Of a stretch of 31,739 bases of DNA, positions 1-6,719 are shown in pieces; position 1 is the stretch's first letter, and each line of letters opens with the position of its first letter. The notes under the pieces are model-generated. The model saw only the letters and a program-made list of their open reading frames with translations, was not told the DNA's origin and made no database searches. This DNA is from Berkiella_A sp050252335. Lineage in GTDB: Bacteria; Pseudomonadota; Gammaproteobacteria; Berkiellales; Berkiellaceae. The DNA lies in NCBI GenBank assembly GCA_050252335.1, contig JBFWLB010000033.1, forward strand, positions 1 to 31,739, read 5' to 3'. Made by a program: the position numbers and the translations under genes.

Positions 1-1400
1 TTATAGGGCTCTATTTTTTGTGCCTGTAATAGCTCAGCGTAGGCAATATTATAGGCACCTTTTTCCATGAGCCAGTTGGCAAATTCAATTTGGGTACGCG
101 CTGAATTTGGCTTATTAACTAAAGCATTTTGTAGAAACCTTTCTGTAGAAGACCAGCTGTAACTGCGTACCCAAGTCATCAGCATTAAAACAGCAATAAG
201 ACCTATTCCTAATACACTAAAAACATGTCGATATTTGGAAAAGCTGATACGCGTTAAATGAGTAATAATATACACTGGCACTAAGATTAAGCCAAAGCTG
301 GCTAAATAATTGCGGTGTTCAAAGACAAGCTCTAAGGGTAAAAGTGTTGACTCCAGTAAATGAGAAACAAAAAACCAGGCAAAGCCAAAGGCAATCAGCG
401 CTGCTCTTTTTCGGCAGAGATAGATGCATAAAAGAAAAGAAGAGAGCAATATTAGATTTAAAATTACCTCGAGATTGATGCTGCGTACGATTGCAAAATC
501 GTCGTGATATAAACTCATCTGTGATAAATTCGGCAGATATATAAGCTTGATGTAAAAACTAAGTGCATTGATTTGTGTTAATAGACGCTCCCACAATGAA
601 AAAGGCTTTTCTGCAAAGATGGCCATATAATGATCAAAGTTGTACCAATAGGCGGATAGTGCGAAGAAAATAATGCTGAGTATGAAAATTTTGGCGTATT
701 GATAAAAATGCTTGCTGCTTTCTTGTGAGGATTGTTTAAACTTGAGAATAAAATATTCAATAATAAAGAGATAAAAAGGAATGAGCACCGCTGTTTCTTT
801 TGCAAGGAGTGCCAAGATGGCAGAAAGGCCACTCAGCATAAAGAAGGGCATATAAGATTTTTGGCTGCGTTGGCGTAAGCGAGCATAGATATACAAGCAA
901 CAGGTTAAGAGCGTATACAGTTGACATAAAATAGTCATGCGTTGCACGACATAGAGCACTGTGCTGACTTGTAAGGGATGTATTAACCAAATAAAAGCAG
1001 TGAGAAAGCAAAGCATTGCTTTATGTTTAAGCTTTGGTCTATAGGCTACTTGCAGAAGATACACAAACCAAGCCAGCGTCATGCCGGTCAAGAAATGTAG
1101 CAGTAAATTAATCAATTTATAACTAAAAGGATCCGGGCCAAACCATAGATGGTTTAAGGCAAAGCTCAGAATGGATAAGGGGCGCCCTAAAGGCCCAGTT
1201 TCATTTTGACTGCTGATTTCAATGAGGCTAGACCACGAAAAGGCTTGTAATTGTGCGGGTTGTATTGACTGCATATCATCCAGCAAATAGGGACCCATTA
1301 AACCAAGCCAATAGAGAGTAATTAAAGTTAGAAGGCTTATGATGGAGCCTAGTAAAACCCAGAGAGAGGTGGGAAGACAGTGTTGCATTTTAGCTGACAT
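1..1400 (-). CDS. TMTC-like multi-pass membrane protein with C-terminal TPR start (partial, runs off window)
   Basis: The reading frame is open from an ATG at 1400 to the window edge, so the C-terminus is missing. The N-terminus has a membrane segment (LWVLLGSIISLLTLITLYW) followed by GPYLLDD, GRPLSILSFALNHLWFG and YKLINLLLHFL. This pattern is typical of bacterial TMTC/DUF1736-type proteins, which combine a polytopic glycosyltransferase-like membrane part with a TPR tail. About ten hydrophobic segments follow. The last visible residues (ANWLMEKGAYNIAYAELLQAQ) look like the first TPR helices. A second in-frame ATG lies at 1388; I chose 1400 because an AAGG lies upstream. It sits directly downstream of pilA on the same strand, the position pilin-glycosylating enzymes (TfpO/PilO) take in Pseudomonas and Acinetobacter. 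A role in pilin glycosylation is inference only. Confidence 0.75.
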   Translation of the reverse strand, partial: MSAKMQHCLPTSLWVLLGSIISLLTLITLYWLGLMGPYLLDDMQSIQPAQLQAFSWSSLIEISSQNETGPLGRPLSILSFALNHLWFGPDPFSYKLINLLLHFLTGMTLAWFVYLLQVAYRPKLKHKAMLCFLTAFIWLIHPLQVSTVLYVVQRMTILCQLYTLLTCCLYIYARLRQRSQKSYMPFFMLSGLSAILALLAKETAVLIPFYLFIIEYFILKFKQSSQESSKHFYQYAKIFILSIIFFALSAYWYNFDHYMAIFAEKPFSLWERLLTQINALSFYIKLIYLPNLSQMSLYHDDFAIVRSINLEVILNLILLSSFLLCIYLCRKRAALIAFGFAWFFVSHLLESTLLPLELVFEHRNYLASFGLILVPVYIITHLTRISFSKYRHVFSVLGIGLIAVLMLMTWVRSYSWSSTERFLQNALVNKPNSARTQIEFANWLMEKGAYNIAYAELLQAQKIEPY

Positions 1401-1427
1401 CAAATAAGACTACCTTAAAAAAGACTC

Positions 1428-1456
1428 AAAAAAAAAGGGGCAATCTTGCCCCTTTT
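1428..1456 (-). terminator. Rho-independent terminator downstream of pilA
   Basis: A perfect 10-bp stem (AAAAGGGGCA / TGCCCCTTTT, loop ATCT) is followed on the minus strand by an unbroken U tract (A run 1428-1436 on the plus strand). It separates pilA and the pilin relic from the membrane protein that starts at 1400. Confidence 0.85.
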
Positions 1457-1468
1457 CTAAACGAATGA

Positions 1469-1510
1469 CTATCTGCAAGAAGCGGGTGCAAATTGTGTAG
1501 CACCAGCGCT
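1469..1510 (-). pseudogene. Relic of a second type IV pilin 3' end
   Basis: Read on the minus strand, this segment encodes AGATQFAPASCR followed by TAG. That reproduces the C-terminal disulfide-loop end of the intact pilin (GATGQTQFAPASCR), with a three-residue deletion. Four of the eight codons for QFAPASCR differ synonymously (CAA/CAG, GCA/GCG, CCC/CCT, TCT/TCC). The copy therefore came from a pilin gene that had diverged while still coding, not from a recent slip. It lies between the pilA stop and the terminator and has no start of its own. Confidence 0.75.
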
Positions 1511-1522
1511 CTGCGCAATAGA

Positions 1523-1960
1523 TTATGGCGCTGGAGCGGTAGCTCTGCAGGAAGCAGGCGCAAACTGGGTTTGACCTGTAGCACCACACTCCCAAGAGAC
1601 CACGCCGTTTGCAAAGGTGGGTCTTAGGGTGATAGCAAAATCACCACCGGTTCCTAAAGTTGATGGGTTACCCGTAACGGTAATCACACCGTTTACAACG
1701 CTTAAGCTGCTCACAAAATCAGTTGATACAGTGGTAACGCCTGCGGCAGCATTATCAGCAGGAAAAGCACCTTGAGCAATTCTGAATTCTGATACAGCTG
1801 TTTTTGCATTAGACGCAACGTTGATGAGTTCAGAGGTTCTTGCGCGCACCATGTAGTCGTTATAAGCGGGTATTGCGATGGCAGCAAGGATACCAATGAT
1901 GGCAACGACGATCATCAATTCAATTAAGGTAAAACCAGAAGCTGCTTTTTGAGTGTTCAT
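1523..1960 (-). CDS. pilA: Type IVa major pilin (PilA/PilE)
   Basis: This is the structural subunit of type IV pili, made as a prepilin, processed at the inner membrane by the prepilin peptidase PilD, and assembled into the fibre. The N-terminus MNTQKAASG is a short type IVa leader ending in Gly. It is followed by FTLIELMIVVAIIGILAAIA, with the conserved Glu5 of the mature protein and the hydrophobic assembly helix. Two C-terminal cysteines (WEC...APASC) would form the D-region disulfide loop. At 145 aa it has the usual family length. I start it at 1960 rather than at the longer frame opening at 2014, because a GGAG lies about 8 nt upstream, the leader length is right, and a sigma-54-type promoter overlaps the 2014 start. 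It may carry twitching, adhesion and DNA uptake. Confidence 0.96.
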   Translation of the reverse strand: MNTQKAASGFTLIELMIVVAIIGILAAIAIPAYNDYMVRARTSELINVASNAKTAVSEFRIAQGAFPADNAAAGVTTVSTDFVSSLSVVNGVITVTGNPSTLGTGGDFAITLRPTFANGVVSWECGATGQTQFAPASCRATAPAP

Positions 1961-2002
1961 AATATTCTCCAGAAGATTAAAGGTAAGGTCTAAAAGCTTT
2001 AC

Positions 2003-2019
2003 TGCAGTATTCATGCCAA
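2003..2019 (-). promoter_or_regulatory. Sigma-54 (RpoN) -24/-12 promoter for pilA
   Basis: The minus strand reads TTGGCATGAATACTGCA. The -24 GG and -12 GC dinucleotides have the canonical 12-nt separation, and the match to TGGCAC-N5-TTGC is good. Predicted transcription starts near 1992, leaving a leader of about 32 nt before the pilA ATG. RpoN with the PilS/PilR two-component pair drives pilA in Pseudomonas and related bacteria. Confidence 0.7.
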
Positions 2020-2230
2020 TTCATGATTTAAGCAAATAGATTAATTGAATCAAAGGGATATATATTGTTTAGTAAGTTAATTTTCATTATGAATGAAGAA
2101 AAGCTTGCCTAGAATGGTCTGTGGGTGACCAAATTTGTCAGCCTATGCTTATCTGCGAAGGGCATAAAAAATAGGGGTTTGAATTTTTGTTTGTTAATGT
2201 ACTAAAAATATTTGCAGCTCATTGATTTAC
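2020..2230. other. Intergenic region between pilA and tRNA-Thr
   Basis: AT-rich stretch without a supportable coding frame. PilR/enhancer sites for the pilA promoter would be expected here, but I cannot point to a specific one. Confidence 0.4.
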
Positions 2231-2259
2231 TTGTGATAATCGATCTGAATCCGTATACT
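2231..2259 (+). promoter_or_regulatory. Sigma-70 promoter of tRNA-Thr
   Basis: TTGTGA (2231-2236) and TATACT (2254-2259) are separated by 17 nt. The predicted start at about 2266 is only a few bases before the mature tRNA 5' end at 2269. Confidence 0.5.
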
Positions 2260-2268
2260 TTGCTCTAC

Positions 2269-2341
<73 letters not shown>

Positions 2342-2430
2342 TATCCTTAGCATTATATCTTTACAGAATACGCATTAAGTTAGATGCCAAGCGCGCCATG
2401 TTACTGGAAAGATGCTCGTAGAAGGCGCAC

Positions 2431-2459
2431 AAAAGAAAATGTGCTGCTCATCAGCACAT
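2431..2459 (-). terminator. Rho-independent terminator of the HBM/peptide operon
   Basis: On the minus strand, the 8-bp stem ATGTGCTG / CAGCACAT with a 5-nt loop is followed by TTTCTTTTG. The stem overlaps the stop codon of the upstream short peptide gene. Confidence 0.75.
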
Positions 2460-2684
2460 ATGCATTGCTCCCAAATTTTCATTTTCACTTGATACTAAAT
2501 ATGCAAAAGTTACAATACCGCCTACGCCAAGGCTGAGAATAGCGACTTCGCTTAAAACATAGCATAGGTATGCACTTGTTATGCCGGTTAAAATTGCCAT
2601 CCCTGTATTAAGACAGATTCCGCTCCCTGCGCTTACATGATTTGTTTCTTCGACATTAAGTAATCGCAATAGAATGTTCTCCAC
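2451..2684 (-). CDS. Small bacteriocin-like peptide with double-glycine-type leader
   Basis: A 77-aa product starting at GTG, six bases after the stop of the upstream HBM gene, so it is probably translationally coupled. The first 20 residues, MENILLRLLNVEETNHVSAG, resemble the leader of class II bacteriocins and microcins (LNxxExxxVSGG type, removed by C39-peptidase ABC exporters), here ending Ala-Gly. The remainder is hydrophobic and Gly/Ala-rich (GMAILTGITSAYLCYVLSE, ILSLGVGGIVTFAYLV) with Cys residues, including one at the very C-terminus. No dedicated C39 exporter or immunity gene is visible next to it. It could instead be a small membrane protein. The leader match is seen in the sequence; secretion and toxicity are inference. 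Confidence 0.6.
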   Translation of the reverse strand: MENILLRLLNVEETNHVSAGSGICLNTGMAILTGITSAYLCYVLSEVAILSLGVGGIVTFAYLVSSENENLGAMHMC

Positions 2685-2690
2685 AGTAAG

Positions 2691-3596
2691 TTACACGATA
2701 GGTTCTTTTGAACGCTGAGATAGTAATGAAAGGAAGGGTAAGAAAGCAAGTAAAAATACTAAAATAGGAAAAACAAAGGATAGAATTTTTGCTTCTTGAC
2801 GCACTTTATTTTCTGTGGTGTTTGATAACTTGACAAAGGAACCTACCAAAACCTCAATAAGTTGCTCTAGATGATCCGCTTGTTGAGATAAAGCGCCAAA
2901 TAATCCGGTTGTATCGCTTAAGCCCATTTTGAGTGTTTTTTGAGAAAAATCCTGAAAATGTGAATAGTATGCTTTCTTGGCTTCGATATAGCTACTGAGC
3001 TGCTCAAAAGCGTAGTTTATGTGGATATTTATTTCATCAAAGGCTTTAAAGAGTGTTTCAAACTCCGCTAATTTATCTTCCGAAGGATAGAGCATAAAAT
3101 CTTTCTCAATTCTACGAAGATTCAGTAAATGATTGAGCTGCGATTCTTGATGATTTTGCGATAAAAAATGTTCAATTTGATGGGCGGCTTGTCTTAATTT
3201 TCCATAATCACCATGATTGGGATTGATCCCAAGGCTGGTTTGTAGTTTTACCAGCTGAGCAAAGCTTTCTACATATTTTTTGAGTGCATTTTCTATTTCA
3301 GGTAATAATTTTGCACTTTCTACCGTGCGTACTTTGAGTGCGCTGATGTTTTGGATTTCTTGATCAATACAGTTTGCATAATAGGCATGATCATCTATTT
3401 GCGTAATATCAAAATCAGTAAAAAAATCCTTTTCACTGCGACGCATCATTAAGAAATTTGAATAAACATTATGGGTAATGCCCATGGCCTTTTTTAATTG
3501 AGAAGCCTTTGATTCCGCATATTCCATGTAATAAAAGCAGCCTGTGACCAAGGTGCATAATGCTATAATCAGTGTGGTTGTTTTTGCAAAAGTCAT
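2691..3596 (-). CDS. Orphan HBM-domain membrane protein (chemoreceptor-type sensor without signalling domain)
   Basis: The 301-aa protein has an N-terminal hydrophobic segment at about residues 5-22 (ending LVTGC, which could also be a lipobox) and a second one near 272-293. Between them lies a long helical region with two copies of the helical bimodular (HBM) signature: LMMRRSEKDFF near residue 50 and LRRIEKDFMLYP near 165. HBM domains are periplasmic ligand-binding modules of chemoreceptors and histidine kinases. Here no HAMP, MA or kinase domain follows the second membrane segment. It ends 6 nt before the bacteriocin-like gene and shares its terminator, so the two are probably co-transcribed. 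The ligand and role are unknown. Confidence 0.75.
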   Translation of the reverse strand: MTFAKTTTLIIALCTLVTGCFYYMEYAESKASQLKKAMGITHNVYSNFLMMRRSEKDFFTDFDITQIDDHAYYANCIDQEIQNISALKVRTVESAKLLPEIENALKKYVESFAQLVKLQTSLGINPNHGDYGKLRQAAHQIEHFLSQNHQESQLNHLLNLRRIEKDFMLYPSEDKLAEFETLFKAFDEINIHINYAFEQLSSYIEAKKAYYSHFQDFSQKTLKMGLSDTTGLFGALSQQADHLEQLIEVLVGSFVKLSNTTENKVRQEAKILSFVFPILVFLLAFLPFLSLLSQRSKEPIV

Positions 3597-3661
3597 TTTT
3601 TTAACTACTGTTCTTTGTTTGTGTACTTAGTTTGATAGACAAAATTTATTGGGTCAAGACC

Positions 3662-4882
3662 ATGAAAAAATTTGCCATTATTAGCTTTGCCATCGTGATT
3701 CTTGTATGTGTCATGCTTTTTTTACTACTGCCCCTTTTAGGGGGTAAGCATCCTTTCTATTCTGGCAAAGCATTGAGTAAAGAAGCACAAAGCTTAGTTG
3801 ATGCAGCTTTTAATGATTTGCCAGAAGAGTGGCTTGATTATCATGTGCATATTGTGGGTATGGGCACTGATGATTTATTTGTCAATCCAAAGATGCAATC
3901 GCTATGGAATCCTTATCAATACTATCGTTATTTGGTTTATTTACGCGCCTCTGGTATTACAGATATTGCTAAGGCAAATGAGCAATATGTGGTGCGATTG
4001 AAAGCATTACGTGCGCAATTTCCAAAACCAGGAAAAATGCATCTGTTAGCCTTTGATAAATTTTATGAGCCAAATGGTGATGTAAATTTAGAGGAAACAG
4101 AATTTTATGTGTCTAATGACTATGTTTATAAACTTGCCCAAAAAGATCCTTCTTTGTTTGTTCCTGTCATATCGGTTCATCCATATAGAAAAGATGCGCT
4201 TGAAACTATCAAGGCGTGGCATCAGAAAGGTGTGCGTTTTATCAAATGGTTGCCAAATGCCATGGGAATGGATCCCATGGATGAAAAGTTAGAGCCTTTT
4301 TATCGCTTAGTAAAAGACTTAGATATGGTGATTTTGACGCATGTGGGGGAAGAGATTGCTGTGGATGCAGAAGCGCATCAAGCATATGGTAATCCCTTAC
4401 GTTGGCGTAAAGCATTGTCTATGGGTACTAAAGTTATTTTTGCACATGCAGGTAGTTTGGGAACTTGTGAGGATTTTGAATCGCGTGATGGTAGAGGGGT
4501 ATCACCTGAGGTAGATTGTTTTGATTTAACAGTACGTTTGTTAAAAGACGATAAATATCGCAGCAATTTATTTGCAGATATTTCTTCTATCACTTCATTC
4601 AATCGTAAAGAAACAGTAATTGAGACATTGTTATCAAATGAGGATTTGCAGACACGTTTGGTCAATGGCAGTGACTATCCCATTCCGGCTATTAATGCGA
4701 TGGTTTCGATGCATCAACTTGTGAGTCGCGGCTTTATCAATCAAGAGCAAGTAAAGTACCTAAAAGAAATTTACTATTATAATCCTTTAATTTTTGATTT
4801 TGTTTTAAAGCGTACTTTACGCTCTCCACAAAGTGGTAAAAGCTTGGATGCTAAAATATTCTTAGGTCATGAAGCGCTGTAG
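3662..4882 (+). CDS. Membrane-anchored amidohydrolase (amidohydrolase-2 family, TIM barrel)
   Basis: A predicted metal-dependent hydrolase of the amidohydrolase superfamily. After one N-terminal membrane segment (FAIISFAIVILVCVMLFLLL) come the motif DYHVHI (HxH metal ligands), VRFIKWLPNAMG (candidate Lys), LTHVGEE and FAHAGS (His ligands) and NGSDYP (the C-terminal Asp). These appear in the order expected for the family. The anchor suggests that the catalytic part lies outside the cytoplasm. I start it at the ATG at 3662; an upstream in-frame TTG at 3632 would only add ten residues before the membrane segment. It is divergent from the HBM operon. The substrate cannot be read from the sequence. 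Confidence 0.85.
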   Translation: MKKFAIISFAIVILVCVMLFLLLPLLGGKHPFYSGKALSKEAQSLVDAAFNDLPEEWLDYHVHIVGMGTDDLFVNPKMQSLWNPYQYYRYLVYLRASGITDIAKANEQYVVRLKALRAQFPKPGKMHLLAFDKFYEPNGDVNLEETEFYVSNDYVYKLAQKDPSLFVPVISVHPYRKDALETIKAWHQKGVRFIKWLPNAMGMDPMDEKLEPFYRLVKDLDMVILTHVGEEIAVDAEAHQAYGNPLRWRKALSMGTKVIFAHAGSLGTCEDFESRDGRGVSPEVDCFDLTVRLLKDDKYRSNLFADISSITSFNRKETVIETLLSNEDLQTRLVNGSDYPIPAINAMVSMHQLVSRGFINQEQVKYLKEIYYYNPLIFDFVLKRTLRSPQSGKSLDAKIFLGHEAL

Positions 4883-4890
4883 CTTCATGA
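4867..4890. other. Perfect hairpin overlapping the amidohydrolase stop
   Basis: TCATGAAGC / GCTTCATGA form a 9-bp perfect stem with a 6-nt loop spanning the TAG stop. No U tract follows, so it is more likely an mRNA-end stabiliser or part of the REP-like cluster than a canonical terminator. Confidence 0.5.
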
Positions 4891-4921
4891 TATCTAGGAC
4901 TGATATCTAGGACAGCCACAA
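4889..4921 (+). repeat. REP-like left flank of RAYT copy 1
   Basis: Two direct copies of GATATCTAGGAC (4889-4900 and 4902-4913) lead into AGGACAGCCACAAT. The same core occurs inverted on the far side of the transposase (6284-6300), and a related motif lies at the same distance before RAYT copy 2 (30638-30656). Confidence 0.6.
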
Positions 4922-4987
4922 TAAGTTGATGCACCCAAAATTTTTGCGCTAAACTCCCATCCACTAAAAGGAGTATTTATTTAGCTT

Positions 4988-6004
4988 ATGACCTTAGCTC
5001 GTTCAGAACAAATTGACTTAAATGCTACGCCGTATTATCACGTCATGAATCGATGTGTGCGCCGTAGTTTTTTATGTGGTTTTGATGAACTTACTCAAAC
5101 CGATTATTCTCATCGTAAAGCATGGATTATCGATCGTTTAAAATATTTAGCCAATATCTTTGCTATTAAAATCTGTGCTTATGCCATCATGAGTAATCAC
5201 TATCACGTTGTTTTATATGTCGAAGATAAACAAGCGCAAGCGTGGTCAGAGGATGAAATTATTCAGCGTTGGGCATCCATTTTTCCAAAAGATGCTAAAG
5301 AGAATAAGCATTTAAATCAAAAAATTCAGCTTTGGAGAGAACGCCTTACAAGTATCAGCTGGTTTATGCGTTGTTTAAATGAAAAAATAGCGCGAGATGT
5401 AAATGAAGAAGATGATATGACTGGTAGATTTTGGGAAGGGCGTTTTAAATCTCAAGCCTTATTAGATGAGGGGGCACTTTTAAGTGCAATGGTTTATGTT
5501 GATCTAAACCCAGTGAGAGCAGGGATTGTTCAAAAACCAGAAGATTCAGAATTTACTTCCATTTATGAACGCATTCAGCATATTTCTAAGCAATTAAAGG
5601 TTAATAAGCCAAAATCCATTAAGCAGCTCAAGCGCGAAAAAGCAGATATATATAAGAGCCTCGCACAACCTAAATCCTTAGTGCCTTTTGCAAATATCTC
5701 CAAAGATTGCACGCATGTCATTGATTTTCAATTATCAGATTACTTAGAGCTTGTGGACTATACAGGCCGAGTGATTCGAGAAGATAAAGAGGCAGGTTCT
5801 ATTCCAGAGCATCTGGCACCTATTTTAACCAGATTACAGTTTGAACCTAAAAATTGGATATCTTTAGTGAAAAACTTAGGAAAAAGTTTTGCTCATGCAG
5901 TAGGGAGTGAAATTTTGCTGCTTAATTTTGCCAAAGAGGGGAGGAAGGGTTTGAAAGGTATTGGTCAGGCCAAGAAAATATATACTCATGTAGAGGTTGC
6001 TTAA
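4988..6004 (+). CDS. RAYT (REP-associated Y1 transposase, IS200/IS605-like HUH), copy 1
   Basis: A 338-aa single-strand-specific HUH endonuclease of the TnpA_REP type. The HUH motif is in MSNHYHVVL (His71, His73). The C-terminal helix carries the likely catalytic Tyr170 in SAMVYVDLNPVRAG. The signature GRFWEGRFKSQALLDE precedes it. Compared with short E. coli-type RAYTs it has an extra segment between the HUH motif and GRFWEGRF and a C-terminal extension of about 150 residues. The purine-rich AAAAGGAG lies about 16 nt before the ATG, further than usual; copy 2 has the same arrangement. REP-like repeats flank the gene. Such genes are usually single-copy, domesticated movers of REP sequences. 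This one has a diverged paralogue in the window. Confidence 0.93.
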   Translation: MTLARSEQIDLNATPYYHVMNRCVRRSFLCGFDELTQTDYSHRKAWIIDRLKYLANIFAIKICAYAIMSNHYHVVLYVEDKQAQAWSEDEIIQRWASIFPKDAKENKHLNQKIQLWRERLTSISWFMRCLNEKIARDVNEEDDMTGRFWEGRFKSQALLDEGALLSAMVYVDLNPVRAGIVQKPEDSEFTSIYERIQHISKQLKVNKPKSIKQLKREKADIYKSLAQPKSLVPFANISKDCTHVIDFQLSDYLELVDYTGRVIREDKEAGSIPEHLAPILTRLQFEPKNWISLVKNLGKSFAHAVGSEILLLNFAKEGRKGLKGIGQAKKIYTHVEVA

Positions 6005-6283
6005 TTTATCCGCATTATTAATATAGTCTTCGCACATGAGTCTTCGGAGGGGGGGGGCTTCGCCATCTCGCGATCCTCATGTACTTTTATGTATACTTCG
6101 GTTGCTCGAGGCTTGACGCCTACCCGACATTGTGCCCCTTGCGGGTAAAAGTCATGTGCTGTGACTATAACTTCATAATTTTCTACAACTTTACATTCTT
6201 TTAAAAAATACATTTCTCTTAATTATTATTTGCATCATTACTTTTTGTGGCTATATGTAGGAATATTTATGGTATTTATTTTT
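6005..6283. repeat. Gene-free tail of the RAYT element with palindrome and G9 tract
   Basis: ACATGAG (6034-6040) and CTCATGT (6076-6082) are inverted copies enclosing a run of nine G (6049-6057) and GC-rich DNA unlike the surroundings. A short minus-strand frame across it (6001-6213) has low-complexity content, including PPP from the G tract, and no recognisable domain. I treat it as a shadow of a dispersed palindromic element. Confidence 0.45.
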
Positions 6284-6331
6284 ATTGGCTGTCCTGAATA
6301 TAGGAACATAATAATGATGGATGTCCTACAT
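6284..6331 (-). repeat. REP-like right flank of RAYT copy 1 (inverted)
   Basis: On the minus strand this reads TGTAGGACATCC ... TATTCAGGACAGCCAAT. These are two units of the same AGGACA(G/T)CC core that occurs on the left side of the transposase in the opposite orientation. The two clusters bracket about 1.4 kb. Confidence 0.55.
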
Positions 6332-6349
6332 GGAGTAAGATTTGTTCGT

Positions 6350-6378
6350 TTGACTAACCATTGTATAAATGATAATGA
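6350..6378 (+). promoter_or_regulatory. Promoter overlapped by Fur box
   Basis: TTGACT (6350-6355) is a strong -35. Candidate -10 elements lie at 6371-6376 (GATAAT, 15-nt spacer) or 6373-6378 (TAATGA, 17-nt spacer), both inside the Fur-like palindrome. A bound repressor would cover the -10. Confidence 0.5.
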
Positions 6379-6387
6379 TTATCATTT
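6367..6387 (+). promoter_or_regulatory. Fur box (iron-responsive operator)
   Basis: This is a perfect 21-bp palindrome with arms AAATGATAAT and ATTATCATTT around a central G. It closely matches the classical Fur operator (GATAAT-type hexamers). It overlaps the promoter 28 nt upstream of the next ATG, so the downstream pair of genes is probably repressed by Fe-Fur. Confidence 0.85.
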
Positions 6388-6414
6388 AGTGTTGGGTCTT
6401 TGGATATAGGAATT

Positions 6415-6660
6415 ATGAGTTTAGATACAAAACATTTTGAGCATTCGTTGGTCATTGAGTCTCGCGCTTTATTGGCTAAAATCAAGCTAACAACCTGCCC
6501 CATTTGGCGTTTCCATTACTTAGGCGCTATTTCAGGTTATTGTGAATTAGTGATAAAGCTAAAGTCTCATATAAGCGAGTCAGTTTATCAACAATTAATA
6601 GATGTGGAAGATCAGGCCTTAGCAGAGATAAGTCATGGTGCCACTTATGCTCAGCATTAG
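6415..6660 (+). CDS. Small Fur-box-controlled protein of unknown function (81 aa)
   Basis: I start it at the ATG at 6415, which has AGGA five bases upstream, rather than at an in-frame TTG at 6400. The product is short, has no signal peptide and looks mostly helical (SLVIESRALLAKIKL, CELVIKLKSHISESVYQQLIDVEDQALAEI). It has two cysteines and three histidines, which is suggestive but not diagnostic of metal handling. It is the first gene after the Fur box and is followed 59 nt later by an outer-membrane protein gene. I do not recognise the family. Iron-dependent expression is inferred from the operator. Confidence 0.65.
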   Translation: MSLDTKHFEHSLVIESRALLAKIKLTTCPIWRFHYLGAISGYCELVIKLKSHISESVYQQLIDVEDQALAEISHGATYAQH

Positions 6661-6719
6661 ATCTTATTGAAGAAGCGTGTAAAATAGGGGGAAAGTTTTT
6701 CACTTGCAAAGGATTTTTT

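Noticed and set aside
6001..6213. 70-aa minus-strand frame downstream of RAYT copy 1
   Set aside because: Its content comes from the G9 tract and palindromic repeat, it overlaps the RAYT stop, and no RBS or domain is visible. I treat it as a shadow of a repeat.
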